From Spirodela intermedia (taxonomy: Eukaryota > Streptophyta > Magnoliopsida > Alismatales > Araceae): a stretch of 64,000 nt of DNA. The translations under genes and the position numbers were made by a program. The notes under the pieces are model-generated. The model ran no database searches. It saw only the letters and a program-made list of their open reading frames with translations, and was not told the origin of the DNA. This document shows positions 1 through 10,500 of this stretch, piece by piece; the first letter of the stretch is position 1, and each line of letters begins with the position of its first letter. The stretch covers positions 2,894,892-2,958,891 of the forward strand of contig LR746265.1 of assembly GCA_902729315.2 (NCBI GenBank), read 5' to 3'.

Positions 1-494
1 CAGAAATCCACATCATCACTCCCGCCGTCTTCGGCGAGAGGTGGACGTTCCACGCAATCGGACAGATGACGTGGCCTACCCGATGAGATCAAGGGGACGC
101 GCTTCTATCTGATGTGGACGGGTCTCAAGCGGCAGCGGTCCGATAACCCGGTTCCTGGGGTGGACTCTGGATACGTTAACCCCACTCAACAAGATACAGA
201 AAAAACAACTTTTCTATTAACTTTGCCCTTATCCCGCCATCGCCGTCATCGGAAGCAGTCAGGACCTCGCTGTGTAGATTTCCCAGCTGCCGTGAGAGGG
301 CTGCGGCGGCTTTCATCCCGATGAGGACCTCCAGGATCCGACAACAGTTTCCACATCGCGGGGAGCCGGTAAGATCCGTCGGCTCCGCCGAAGTAGGCAC
401 CGGTGGCGGTGTGGCAGCGCCGACGGACGATGGCGGACTGTGGCATAGACTCGACATCTTATGGGTTGGGTGGGGGTGGGGAGTTGAGAACGAC
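1..494. other. Intergenic stretch left of the tandem duplication
   Basis: I see no convincing gene here. Only short open frames on both strands are present, without recognisable domains or good splice signals. The sequence stops resembling the second duplicated unit at about position 495, so this stretch is single-copy flank. Confidence 0.5.
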
Positions 495-775
495 GGCATT
501 GAAGAAGAGGAGCACGGAGTGAGCAAGATCATACCCGCGGAAAGCCAGTGGCTTTATCGCGTTCGATCTCTCGCCTCAGACGTGAAAACATTCGTGCTAA
601 TAATGTCGAGAAATAGTAGTTCTTCAGGAAATTTATATGAGTCGCCGCCACCATAATTTATCTGGTATTGTACAGAGGTGGATGGGTTCGGACCAGCTAC
701 TGCACACAAACAGGATAGAGGGCGGCGGGCTTCGCCGACACTACAGTCTGTTCACAGAACGGGAGAGAGCGGAAA

Positions 776-2074
776 CTAGTAGTTTGTAGAGATGTTTTGA
801 AGGTCCTTCCCCGGCCATCGGGAAGAAAGAGGATGACTAACAGAATCGTTCAAACGAGCGGAGATGTCCTGGCAGCGCCGCCGGAAGGATTCCTGCCTCT
901 CCAGATTCATGCGCGCGCGCACCTTATTGATGAAGGCCTCGCACCGCCGGTCCATCTCATCTAGGTCCTCCGGCACCGCCACAACCCTCCCCTGCGTCTT
1001 CGGACTCAACGGGCTCGGCCGAGCCGACCTAGCGCCCGCCGACGACGATGAGGTTTCCTGGAAGGTCTCCGACTTCATTAGCCTCGCACCCACCGCCGCA
1101 TCTCTGCTCCGCTCGAGCGGCACTCTCGCAGGAGGACCCCACGTGTTGTTCTTGCTGAGGCGCCTCCCGTGCGCGATCGACTCCCAGGTGGCGTCCATCG
1201 ACTCGCAGTTCTTCTCCTCGGGGGGAGCCGGGGGAGCCGAAGGTGCGGTGGGGGGGGCGGGGGAGAATCCATGAGGCCAGCCGGCGGAATAGGCGGTAGC
1301 TTCCACCGATTCCCAGTTCCTCATGGGAGACGCCGACGGCTTCCCAACGACGGTCGGGGAGGTGGAGCGGGGAGACCAGCTGCTGGAGGAGAGACCGGCA
1401 TTCCCGGGACAGACCCGCTTAGGCGCCCTCCGGCCGTCGCTATTCCTCTCGTGGGGGGGCGACGCCCTCCTGGCGGCGGTGGAGGAGCGGCCGGGATGCA
1501 AGCCGCCGGAGACGGAACAGGTGGCCTTGCCGGAGGCGCCCGATGAGCGGACCTCCGACGGCTTCCTGAAGTCAGTGGAGGAGAAACCAGCAGCCTTCGG
1601 GCTACGCCGCTCCTCCGCCATGCCAAACGATCCGCAGGTCTCCTCGGGGGGCGCCGACGGCGTACTGGCGGCGGCGGCGGCCTGGAAGGAGGAATCCGGT
1701 GTAGCGTCGGGTGGGAAGGAGGAGGAGGAGGTGGCCCTGAACCACGCGGCGGGGTGTCCCTCGGAAGTTGGCGCTTCTGAAGACTCCCTGATCCTCCTCC
1801 TGGAGAGAATGCTCAGGACGGCGATGGTGATGAAGTGTATGGCAACGAGGACCTCTTCACGCTTGAGGTAGCCGAACACCGCCGCTTTCAGTCCGGCTAG
1901 GCCCGAGCAGAAGTCACTGAAGCGTGCGGCGGCGATCCCCACCAGGAGTGCCGTCGAAGCGAGTACGCCGAGACGGAGGCACAGCATGGCGGCCCGGAAC
2001 GCCGCCCTGTACACTGGTATGGACCTTCGCGGGTCCAGCGGCATAGATTTTCCCGACGAAAACATCGTTGCCAT
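776..2074 (-). CDS. DUF4408/DUF761 membrane protein, copy A
   Basis: A single-exon gene for a 432-residue protein. Residues about 10-75 hold two hydrophobic segments around a short loop (LRLGVLASTALLVGIAAA and LVAIHFITIAVLSIL) followed by an Arg-rich stop-transfer stretch. This is the layout of the plant DUF4408 domain. Near the C-terminus (about residues 375-410) lies a DUF761-type motif, with DEMDRRCEAFINKVR then LERQESFRRR. The region between is Ser/Pro-rich and probably disordered. Family members are small plant proteins of unknown biochemical role. I chose the ATG at 2074 because the frame upstream of it differs between the two copies in a G-homopolymer region, while everything from this Met on is conserved. 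The sister gene lies 2755 bp to the right. Confidence 0.85.
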   Translation of the reverse strand: MATMFSSGKSMPLDPRRSIPVYRAAFRAAMLCLRLGVLASTALLVGIAAARFSDFCSGLAGLKAAVFGYLKREEVLVAIHFITIAVLSILSRRRIRESSEAPTSEGHPAAWFRATSSSSFPPDATPDSSFQAAAAASTPSAPPEETCGSFGMAEERRSPKAAGFSSTDFRKPSEVRSSGASGKATCSVSGGLHPGRSSTAARRASPPHERNSDGRRAPKRVCPGNAGLSSSSWSPRSTSPTVVGKPSASPMRNWESVEATAYSAGWPHGFSPAPPTAPSAPPAPPEEKNCESMDATWESIAHGRRLSKNNTWGPPARVPLERSRDAAVGARLMKSETFQETSSSSAGARSARPSPLSPKTQGRVVAVPEDLDEMDRRCEAFINKVRARMNLERQESFRRRCQDISARLNDSVSHPLSSRWPGKDLQNISTNY

Positions 2075-2475
2075 CGAAGACGATGAGAAGAAGGGACAGA
2101 CTACAGGGGGGTAAGGAGCAAGGGGACGATGGAAAACCGAGGCCGGGGGGGGGGACCAAGGAGAGCCCAATCACCCGCTACTTCGAGAGGCAGGTACAGA
2201 TGAAGATCTAGAAGGAGGGATTCTACAAGAGTACACACACGGATTTACAAATCAATCAGGTATGGGAAGCCAGTGGGTTTCCGCCTAAGCAGCCTCTGCT
2301 TGAACGGCGAAGAGGAGGAGGACCGTGGGAGAGGGGGGAATAACTGGCTTCGGAAATCAGCGGGCGAATCCTCCGTCGCCACTGCCCCCATGATGCAGCA
2401 GGAAGAAGAAGGCGAATGGGGCCAGCGAGGGAGGGAGGGAGAGATGAGTGCTGAGAGGAGAGAAGGCCGTTGCTT

Positions 2476-2483
2476 TATTTATA
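2476..2483 (-). promoter_or_regulatory. TATA box of DUF761 copy A
   Basis: TATAAATA on the minus strand, about 400 bp upstream of the ATG at 2074. The same motif occurs in the matching place of copy B, which supports it as the core promoter. It implies a 5' leader of about 370 nt. Confidence 0.55.
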
Positions 2484-2542
2484 TCTGCCCCGACCGACCC
2501 CTCGATCCGTCCGGCGACCCCATCCACTGACCCCCCAATCGT

Positions 2543-2566
2543 ACGTCACCCTGATGACGTCGACGT
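2543..2566. promoter_or_regulatory. ACGT/TGACG cluster upstream of DUF761 copy A
   Basis: Three ACGT cores (2543, 2557, 2563) within 24 bp, two of them facing TGACG/CGTCA half-sites. This resembles bZIP (TGA-type) binding sites. The cluster sits about 60 bp upstream of the TATA box and is kept in copy B with the same spacing. Binding is inferred from the motif only. Confidence 0.4.
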
Positions 2567-3112
2567 CTCGGTAGAGTATCCGTGAAGGAACTTACGCCCT
2601 ACGAAGCTGCCCCAGTTAACAAAGTCCACGTTCATGACGTGAGAAAATGATCCCACGCAACGGCCGTACCCCGTTAACTGGGGGACGTGGCTTCGGATGA
2701 CTGACGGCGTCGTTACTTCACTGAAACTCACGTCAATTGGAGTACGTGACGCGAGCTACCTATTCAAACCGACCGTGGCAAATGTGCAAGTCTCCCTTAA
2801 AAACGGTTGACTTCTGAACAGCAGCTACCCGGAAGCTTACAGAAAAAAGCCTATTTTTCCCCGATGACTGGCAGCGCCATTTTGTCGTCATTTCAAAAGG
2901 CTTATTGAAGTCAAAGCTCGATCACTTGCGATTTGACCGACCAGAGGGAAGATAGATACGACTGGGGAGTTTGTTGTTCACGACTGCCCGGGGATGCAGC
3001 TGGGAGTCCGTGGATCATGTTGACTCCATCTCCCTCTGATTGGGCGCCTACATCAAGTCAAGAACAAAAGGATAAGAGCATCCATATCAGGCCCAGAGCT
3101 TCGCTCCAAAAC

Positions 3113-3149
<37 letters not shown>
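3113..3149. repeat. CT/GA microsatellite at the A/B junction
   Basis: A run of TC dinucleotides. The matching site at the right end of unit B carries a similar run. Confidence 0.95.
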
Positions 3150-3152
<3 letters not shown>

Positions 3153-3530
3153 AAGTATGTATAAATAATGAAAATCTTGGATGCCCAGAACTTCCCGGAA
3201 AATGATGGCATTGAAGAGTAAGGATCCCGGAGTGAGCAAGATCATACCCGCGGAAAGCCAGTGGCTTTATCGCGTTCGATCTCTCGCCTCAGACGTGAAT
3301 ATAGTGGAACTTGGATTGCACCCTTTCAAAAAGAATCTGAAAACATTCGTGCTAATAATCTCGAGAAATGGTAGTTCTTCAGGAAATTTATATGAGTCGC
3401 CGCCACCATAATATATCTGGTATTGTACAGAGGTGGATGGGTTCGGACCAGCTACTGCACACAAACAGGATAGAGGGCGGCGGGCTTCGCCGACACTACA
3501 GTCTGTTCACAGAACGGGAGAGAGCGGAAA

Positions 3531-4829
3531 CTAGTAGTTTGTAGAGATGTTTTGAAGGTCCTTCCCCGGCCATCGGGAAGAAAGAGGATGACAAACAGAA
3601 TCGTTCAAACGAGCGGAGATGTCCTGGCAGCGCCGCCGGAAGGATTCCTGCCTCTCCAGATTCATGCGCGCGCGCACCTTATTGATGAAGGCCTCGCACC
3701 GCCGGTCCATCTCATCTAGGTCCTCCGGCACCGCCACAACCCTCCCCTGCGTCTTCGGACTCAACGGGCTCGGCCGAGCCGACCTAGCGCCCGCCGACGA
3801 CGATGAGGTTTCCTGGAAGGTCTCCGACTTCATTAGCCTCGCACCCACCGCCGCATCTCTGCTCCGCTCGAGCGGCACTCTCGCAGGAGGACCCCACGTG
3901 TTGTTCTTGCTGAGGCGCCTCCCGTGCGCGATCGACTCCCAGGTGGCGTCCATCGACTCGCAGTTCTTCTCCTCGGGGGGAGCCGGGGGAGCCGAAGGTG
4001 CGGTGGGGGGGGCGGGGGAGAATCCATGAGGCCAGCCGGCGGAATAGGCGGCAGCTTCCACCGATTCCCAGTTCCTCATGGGAGACGCCGACGGCTTCCC
4101 AACGACGGTCGGGGAGGTGGAGCGGGGAGACCAGCTGCTGGAGGAGAGACCGGCATTCCCGGGACAGACCCGCTTAGGCGCCCTCCGGCCGTCGCTATTC
4201 CTCTCGTGGGGGGGCGACGCCCTCCTGGCGGCGGTGGAGGAGCGGCCGGGATGCAAGCCGCCGGAGACGGAACAGGCGGCCTTGCCGGAGGCGCCCGATG
4301 AGCGGGCCTCCGACGGCTTCCTGAAGTCAGTGGAGGAGAAACCAGCAGCCTTCGGGCTACGCCGCTCCTCCGCCATGCCAAACGATCCGCAGGTCTCCTC
4401 GGGGGGCGCCGACGGCGTACTGGCGGCGGCGGCGGCCTGGAAGGAGGAATCCGGTGTAGCGTCGGGTGGGAAGGAGGAGGAGGAGGTGGCCCTGAACCAC
4501 GCGGCGGGGTGTCCCTCGGAAGTTGGCGCTTCTGAAGACTCCCTGATCCTCCTCCTGGAGAGAATGCTCAGGACGGCGACGGTGATGAAGTGTATGGCAA
4601 CGAGGACCTCTTCACGCTTGAGGTAGCCGAACACCGCCGCTTTCAGTCCGGCTAGGCCCGAGTAGAAGTCACTGAAGCGTGCGGCGGCGATCCCCACCAG
4701 GAGTGCCGTCGAAGCGAGTACGCCGAGACGGAGGCACAGCATGGCGGCCCGGAACGCCGCCCTGTACACTGGTATGGACCTTCGCGGGTCCAGCGGCATA
4801 GATTTTCCCGACGAAAACATCGTTGCCAT
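3531..4829 (-). CDS. DUF4408/DUF761 membrane protein, copy B
   Basis: The tandem sister of the gene at 776-2074, with the same start, stop and 432-residue length. The predicted proteins differ at six positions by eye: Cys/Tyr in the loop after the first membrane segment, Ile/Val in the second segment, Val/Ala and Thr/Ala in the Ser-rich middle, another Thr/Ala further on, and Ser/Cys near the C-terminus. The two-helix DUF4408 region and the DUF761 motif are intact, so both copies appear functional. The promoter differs more than the coding sequence: about 93 bp is inserted beside the TATA box and about 184 bp present upstream of copy A is absent here. The function is unknown; the family assignment is firm. 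Confidence 0.85.
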   Translation of the reverse strand: MATMFSSGKSMPLDPRRSIPVYRAAFRAAMLCLRLGVLASTALLVGIAAARFSDFYSGLAGLKAAVFGYLKREEVLVAIHFITVAVLSILSRRRIRESSEAPTSEGHPAAWFRATSSSSFPPDATPDSSFQAAAAASTPSAPPEETCGSFGMAEERRSPKAAGFSSTDFRKPSEARSSGASGKAACSVSGGLHPGRSSTAARRASPPHERNSDGRRAPKRVCPGNAGLSSSSWSPRSTSPTVVGKPSASPMRNWESVEAAAYSAGWPHGFSPAPPTAPSAPPAPPEEKNCESMDATWESIAHGRRLSKNNTWGPPARVPLERSRDAAVGARLMKSETFQETSSSSAGARSARPSPLSPKTQGRVVAVPEDLDEMDRRCEAFINKVRARMNLERQESFRRRCQDISARLNDSVCHPLSSRWPGKDLQNISTNY

Positions 4830-5257
4830 CGAAGACGATGAGAAGAAGGGACAGACTACAGGGGGGTAAGGAGCAAGGGGACGATGGAAAACCGAGGCCC
4901 GGGGGGGGACCAAGGAGAGCCCAATCACCCGCTACTTCGAGAAGCGGGTACAGATGAAAATCTAGGAGGGATTCTACAAGAGTACACACACGGATTTACA
5001 AATCAATCAGGTATGGGAAGCCAGTGGGTTTCGGCCTAAGCAGCCTCTGCTTGAACGGCGAAGAGGAGGAGGACGGTGGGAGGGGGGGGGATGGGGGGGG
5101 AATAACTGGCTTCGGAAATCAGCGGACGAATCCTCCGTCGCTCACTGCCCTCATGATGCAGCAGGAAGAAGAAGGCGAATGGAGCCAGCGAGAGAGGGGA
5201 TAGGGAGAGAGCGAGAGAGCTGATGAGCGAACGGGTCCTGAGATAGCTGCCCCCATT

Positions 5258-5265
5258 TATTTATA
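5258..5265 (-). promoter_or_regulatory. TATA box of DUF761 copy B
   Basis: TATAAATA on the minus strand, matching the TATA box of copy A. The sequence directly upstream (about 5266-5368) is largely an insertion missing from copy A. Confidence 0.55.
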
Positions 5266-5414
5266 TCTAATGAGCGAGCTGCTCCTGTCCTATCGCTCTC
5301 TCACCATGGGAAGCAACTGTCAAGCTGCTGCGAGTTCAGTTTGGGACCATCGATACCGTCGGATCGCACCGACCCCTCGATCCGTCCGTAGACCCGAAGG
5401 CCGTAAGATTGTCT

Positions 5415-5438
5415 ACGTCATCCTGATGACGTCGACGT
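5415..5438. promoter_or_regulatory. ACGT/TGACG cluster upstream of DUF761 copy B
   Basis: Copy of the cluster at 2543-2566, with ACGT cores at 5415, 5429 and 5435. It now lies about 150 bp from the TATA box because of the insertion between them. Confidence 0.4.
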
Positions 5439-5806
5439 CTCGGTAGAGTATCCGTGAACTTGCGCCCTACGAAGCTCCCCGGTTAACGAAGTCCAGGGAC
5501 CAAATTGAACAGCAGCTACCCGGAAGCTTCCATTGCTGAAAAGCCTATTTTAACTGAATGACTGGCAACGCATTTTGTCGTCATTAAAAAAAAAGCCTTA
5601 TCGAAGTCAAAGCTCGATCACTTGCCATTTGACGGACCAGAGGGAAGATAGATACGGCTGGCGAGTCCGTGGCTCACGATTGGCCATAGATGCAGTTGGG
5701 AGTCTGGCTCATGTTGACTCCATCTCCCTCCGATTGGGTGCCCAACATCAAGTCAAGAACAAAAAGATAAGAGCATCCCTACAGACCCAGATCCTTGCTT
5801 CAAGAC

Positions 5807-5810
<4 letters not shown>

Positions 5811-5849
<39 letters not shown>
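5811..5849. repeat. CT/GA microsatellite at the right end of unit B
   Basis: A run of TC dinucleotides, the counterpart of the run at 3113-3149. Confidence 0.95.
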
Positions 5850-5852
<3 letters not shown>

Positions 5853-5940
5853 ACGTAGAGATAATGAAAGTCTCAGATATAGCTTACTTTGGGCCCCTGG
5901 AACTTCCCGGAAAATGCCCATGAAAGACTTGCCGAATCCA

Positions 5941-6062
5941 GCAAAAGATGCCGATGGAGCTCCTAATTTCCTCGAACCGCGTTGGAGTGGGGAAAAAGGC
6001 GCAGCAAAAGATGCCGATGGGACTCCTAATTTCCTCCAACCGCGTTGGAGTGGGGAAGGGCA
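5941..6062. repeat. Two-copy 63-bp minisatellite
   Basis: Two tandem units (starting at 5941 and 6004) that differ at a few bases. The period of 63 is 21 codons and one plus-strand frame is open through both, but that frame also runs through a CT microsatellite and shows no known domain, so coding is unlikely. The repeat begins just beyond the end of duplicated unit B. Confidence 0.8.
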
Positions 6063-7536
6063 CAGTAAAATGAACGCGATTGGACTGACAGCGGCCCTAG
6101 TCGCCGTCGCCATCGTCCTTCCTCGCCTTTGACAAAATGGGAGTGGATCGCTCTTATCAGCCGCGTGGGTTGTCGCCACTTCTGAGGGTCTCCTGTGGCA
6201 TCTTCGACCGGCAGGCGTCGTCAAAGAGTATGATTTAGCTAGTTGAACGGCCGAGGGGGGAAGATCTCTTCGTCATATTCGCTTCTGATGCCGTGTTGTT
6301 AGCGTCAACAGGGATTGAGCTCCCAACACGCCGAATAGAAATCTCGGAACGGTTGGGTTTGCCGCGTTACGGCGATATAAACATGTACTTTCGGAGTGAA
6401 GGAAGGTCCCGGCCGGGCTCAGACCAGACGTGTCCGCCCGAGGACAGCCCGAGATCTCTCTGCCTGTCTAAATTAGTACCTATAAACCCGGAACACCTGC
6501 TCGATCAAGACCAGATGAGACCGCCAGCCACATCTAAAAAGAAATCATGCATTCAACCATGACGCGCCAGTGTAGCTGGCAGTTCCTGAGATCAGCAGGA
6601 AGTTGGGCGGTCAGATTTCTCCAATCATGAATCTACTGACCTAAACTGACACTTTGAACGCGGTTTAATCGCTCTGATACAAAATCTCCATTCTGGGCTG
6701 TTTCTGCTGCGGTGGAGTCCTAGGAGGAGCTAATAGTGGTCTCGCACCTCAGGGCCCAGGATAGCCAGACAAGCAGCTCTTCTCTCGACGTGCGAGTGCA
6801 CCTCTTCTCTCCCACCTTCCTCTTCTGATCTTCTCTTCCTCTTTTCTCAGCGGCAAGGTGAGAAAGATGAATATGGGCCGTCAAAATAAAGCACATAAGT
6901 GAACTTGGGTATCATAAATCTTAGGAAGATGTTGGGTACGATCTTGAAAAATCTAATGAACAGTGACTGATAGAGCAGAACCGGCAGATATTTTTAAACA
7001 AGAATAGGCCCCGAAATAAAACAAGAACTAGGAGCCGCGGTTTGAACCCAAGAGATGGATATGAACACAGATTTCTAGAAAGGTCCATGTCATCATAAAG
7101 AGCAAACAACTGTCAAGAACAACAATATTCAGATGATCGACAGCGGTACCTTCGTTTAGGGTCCTCTCCTCATTTCTCCGGCGAAAAAAATGGTCGTTTG
7201 AAATGAACTGAACAGAGTAGTGTTTGCAGTAATATGCAACTTTTTCTTGGGAGTTTGATGTCAAAAACTTACAATGGATGAATAATCTATTTTTATCCAC
7301 CAAAAACAATGATTCTATCCTACATTTTCATCACATGAAAACTGAAAACCCAAGAATCTGCAGAAGCCCTCTTCGTGAATTGCCCAGAACTACAGGAAGA
7401 TTACACCCAAAAATAATCAACAACCGTTTACTCGTTTCTGAGAGCGAAACCGAAACGCCGATGAGAGTCATGAAACAGCATATATCATGTATAGTCCATC
7501 AGGCTTGAGACAAACATTGGAAACACTTGTCCCGGG
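6063..7536. other. Intergenic region downstream of DHODH
   Basis: Between the minisatellite and the DHODH stop codon I see no gene. It should hold the DHODH 3' untranslated region (to the left of 7537). Short open frames occur on both strands but none has a recognisable domain. Confidence 0.5.
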
Positions 7537-10500
7537 TTATCTGTAATCAGCACCCACAGCCTCCTGAACTGATTTGAAGCCGTCCCTCTCCAAACATTCC
7601 GCTAATTCAGCCTGTGCAAATGAGAAGAAAACATATAGAAACGAACTCCTTCAAGTGGAATTACACAACGAAGAACAAAAGGGGCATGAGCAAATTAAAA
7701 TTGAACAAAATCCACAATATGCAACGTGAAAGAGTGGAGAGAAGAGGGGTGGAGAAGGAGAAGATAAAGGAGAGGAGAAATGCTCCAGCTAGGTTATGAA
7801 ATCTAGAATATGATAAAGTTCCTTTTTTTGCCAAATGATCCAATGTTGTCCCTCTGATTTAGCTCAACGTGCTCTACAGGTCAATTTTTATCCAACTTGC
7901 AATAAATAAAACAGGGTGAAATGAAGGGATGCAAAGCCCAAAAAAATTGCGTAGTCTTCGTTGACATAATTGGGGGGTGGACTTTTGCAGCCAAATTGAT
8001 TGCAATGGATGATATTGGGTACCCTTCAGGAAATCGTCTAAGATCATCATCATCGCTCACAAGATATGTAATGAAGACGTTATTTTAAAATAATCATCCT
8101 GATCATTACATATTTTAAAATGGATAAATTTTTCCAATTTACGACGTTATTTTAAAATAATCATCCTGATCATCAATAAAATGCTTTCATGGCAACGGTT
8201 TATGAGATCAAGATTTTTTTCCAAAACTAGCATCATTAGTAAGAGGAATTATGATTTTCGATTTTAAAGGAAACAATGAATTTTTCGATTTGGAAAGAAA
8301 ACGACTGGTGGAAAAGGGCAGATCAGATAGTTCCCGCTAAAAAGATTTGCAACAAAAAGTTTGTTTACACCTAAACTTTAAATTCAACAGCTCAAAAGCC
8401 TCAACAGATAATATAGGCTACCTTGATCTGAGGAATGAGCGCAGGTCCTTCATACGCAAAAGCGGTGTAGAGTTGCACAAGTGTTGCTCCAGCTCGTATC
8501 TTTTTGTATGCATCTTCGCCCCTGCATTTGGTGCATTAGTGGGAAATTTTCGGTAAATCTTACAGAGATATGAAGGAAGACAAGGCCGAAACTGATACCT
8601 GCTAACACCTCCGACCCCAATCAAAGGAATTTTCCCCTGTCAAGTATCAGGCAAAATAGATCATAAAAGCAGCTAACAGTCTAGATTCAGAATGAATCAA
8701 ACGCAGAGAAATTAACAACTGAAAGCAGAAAGGAAGCACGTCAAATAAAAAAAAGTAGATTCATATTTCAAAAAATTAATTCCGTAGGCTAAAGGCATGC
8801 TGCAGAGTTCAGTCGCATACCCGAGTAAGGATATACATCTCCTTAAGAATATTCGTTGACAGATCAAAAAGAGGCTTCCCACTTAAACCACCAGCTTCCC
8901 CAGCCATAGGATGGGCACTTGCAGGATCTGGTCTTGAGACAGTAGTATTTGATATAATCTGAGATATTTAGTCGAAGAATCATCATAAAGATTCATAATG
9001 AAACAAGACGACACTCTGGCAAAAAAGGATAAATAAAAAGGCATGTTGTCAATGATATTCTACAAAGGATGCTCCCTGAACCATAAAGAAACACTACCAC
9101 GGTAATCGAATAATGCGCTGGGAGCTAAATGTGCGTACATGTGGTAGAGATTTCTTCTCTACCATCAAATTGTTAAACAATAAGACACAGAGGAGATTCT
9201 TCCTCAATAGGGCATGTGATCGACTTCCAAGCACAGAATTGTCCCATACTTTCAAAATAAAATTAAGCAGAGATGAAAAGTAGAATTGTCATTACCTCTT
9301 CCACAATCAAAAGAGAATTGTAGGCTTTCAGGTAATAAAAACAAGAGTAATCCCCTTATTGTAAGTTTAATAAACATAAATCCACTTGTGTATATCACAT
9401 GTGTATCTGAACCAAGCAAATGCAATTTAGATCTTACCAAGGGAACGAGCTTCCAAGATCCCATATCCTGAATGAACTCTTCCTTATTTACGTGGATGTG
9501 ATTTCAATTTTTAACAGCCACACATCCATGTCATCTAAATTAGCCACCTTTACAGACATTTCAGGGCAATCCCACATGAAGAAACAATTCGACCACACTG
9601 AACTACGTGGTGATGTCTTTCTGGCAGACAACCATCAAGCCCAAGCTGGGCCCAAGAATCTGATTAGGACCAGATCAGCTAGGAGTCTCGTTCAGGTTAA
9701 AGGTGTAAAAGTTAAACAGATGAAACCTTGGGTGAAAAATCTTCCACAAAGGGAATACCTTCAGGGATTTGACTGAGCACTGACAGTGCAACATTACTTC
9801 TTCCTGGCACAGACCATCATTTTAGAGCATTTCCTACGTAACTCTCAGGCAACAAAGCAACTCAGGAGATAGCATTATAAACGTTGTAGACTTACTCCAG
9901 GAAAAAGCATTCTGCTTCGGACTGGTATCAAATGAAACAATCCATTCTCAAATTATATCACGATGCAAAACTACATGTACAGCGGCTAGAAATAATTAAA
10001 CTGACCCGAGTTGGGAGAGCTTGATTCTTTTAGAGTGGGGCCCTCATTCAGTTAACCTGATTGTTATTCCGCTTAGACATTACTCCGAAAATCAATTAGC
10101 AGTTGATGACAGCGGCTAAATCGGAATAATAACTACAGGGAGGCTTCACCCCATCCAGTGGATCATAATAGAAGATCAAGTGCTTTAGAAAAAATCAAAT
10201 GCTCTCTCGCAGTCAATCTCAGACATGTTTAATTGATTTTATTCAAGAATAAATAAGTAGACAATATGGTCTCCGTGAATCCTAGTTCCAAACATTACCG
10301 TATTCCACATGCGTGCCCATATCAACATTTTAACATTTTCATTCTTTGAGAATATTTTTTTCTTGAACCATCAAAAAGTTCAAACAATTGGCCATAGCTC
10401 AAGCCTCGTGTAAGCATTATCCGAGTGAACTACATGAAAAGGGAATATTTACCAGTCCATCCAAGTGAAGGGCAAGAGCAACCTGGAAAAAACGAAGAAA

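Larger units (their letters stand above)
495..3204. repeat. Tandem duplication, unit A (about 2.71 kb)
   Basis: This unit is repeated head to tail immediately downstream (3205-5916). The match covers the 3' flank, the whole DUF761 coding region, the promoter and a CT microsatellite. The left edge is visible because the match starts near position 495. The right edge is visible because a 17-base stretch at 3188-3204 recurs at 5900-5916. Relative to unit B, unit A lacks 42 bp in the gene's 3' flank, lacks about 93 bp next to the TATA box, and has about 184 bp of extra upstream sequence. Confidence 0.9.
3205..5916. repeat. Tandem duplication, unit B (about 2.71 kb)
   Basis: This is the second copy of the unit at 495-3204. 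The coding parts sit exactly 2755 bp apart; the 3' flank is 2713 bp apart. The 42-bp difference is a single indel near 3296-3341. The coding regions differ by only a few substitutions and keep the same length, which points to a recent duplication. Confidence 0.9.

Noticed and set aside
864-1871. Long plus-strand open frames across DUF761 copy A (and matching ones at 3619-4626)
   Set aside because: They lie antisense to the conserved DUF4408/DUF761 frame and have the composition of GC-rich shadows. Their duplication merely follows the duplicated gene.
5575-6132. 185-codon plus-strand frame
   Set aside because: It runs through a CT microsatellite and a minisatellite, starts in an A-run and shows no domain.
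6345-6400. Resemblance to 26418-26470 (similar short translated phrases GDINMYF and GDLNIYL)
   Set aside because: The nucleotide match is only moderate and short; not enough to call a repeat.
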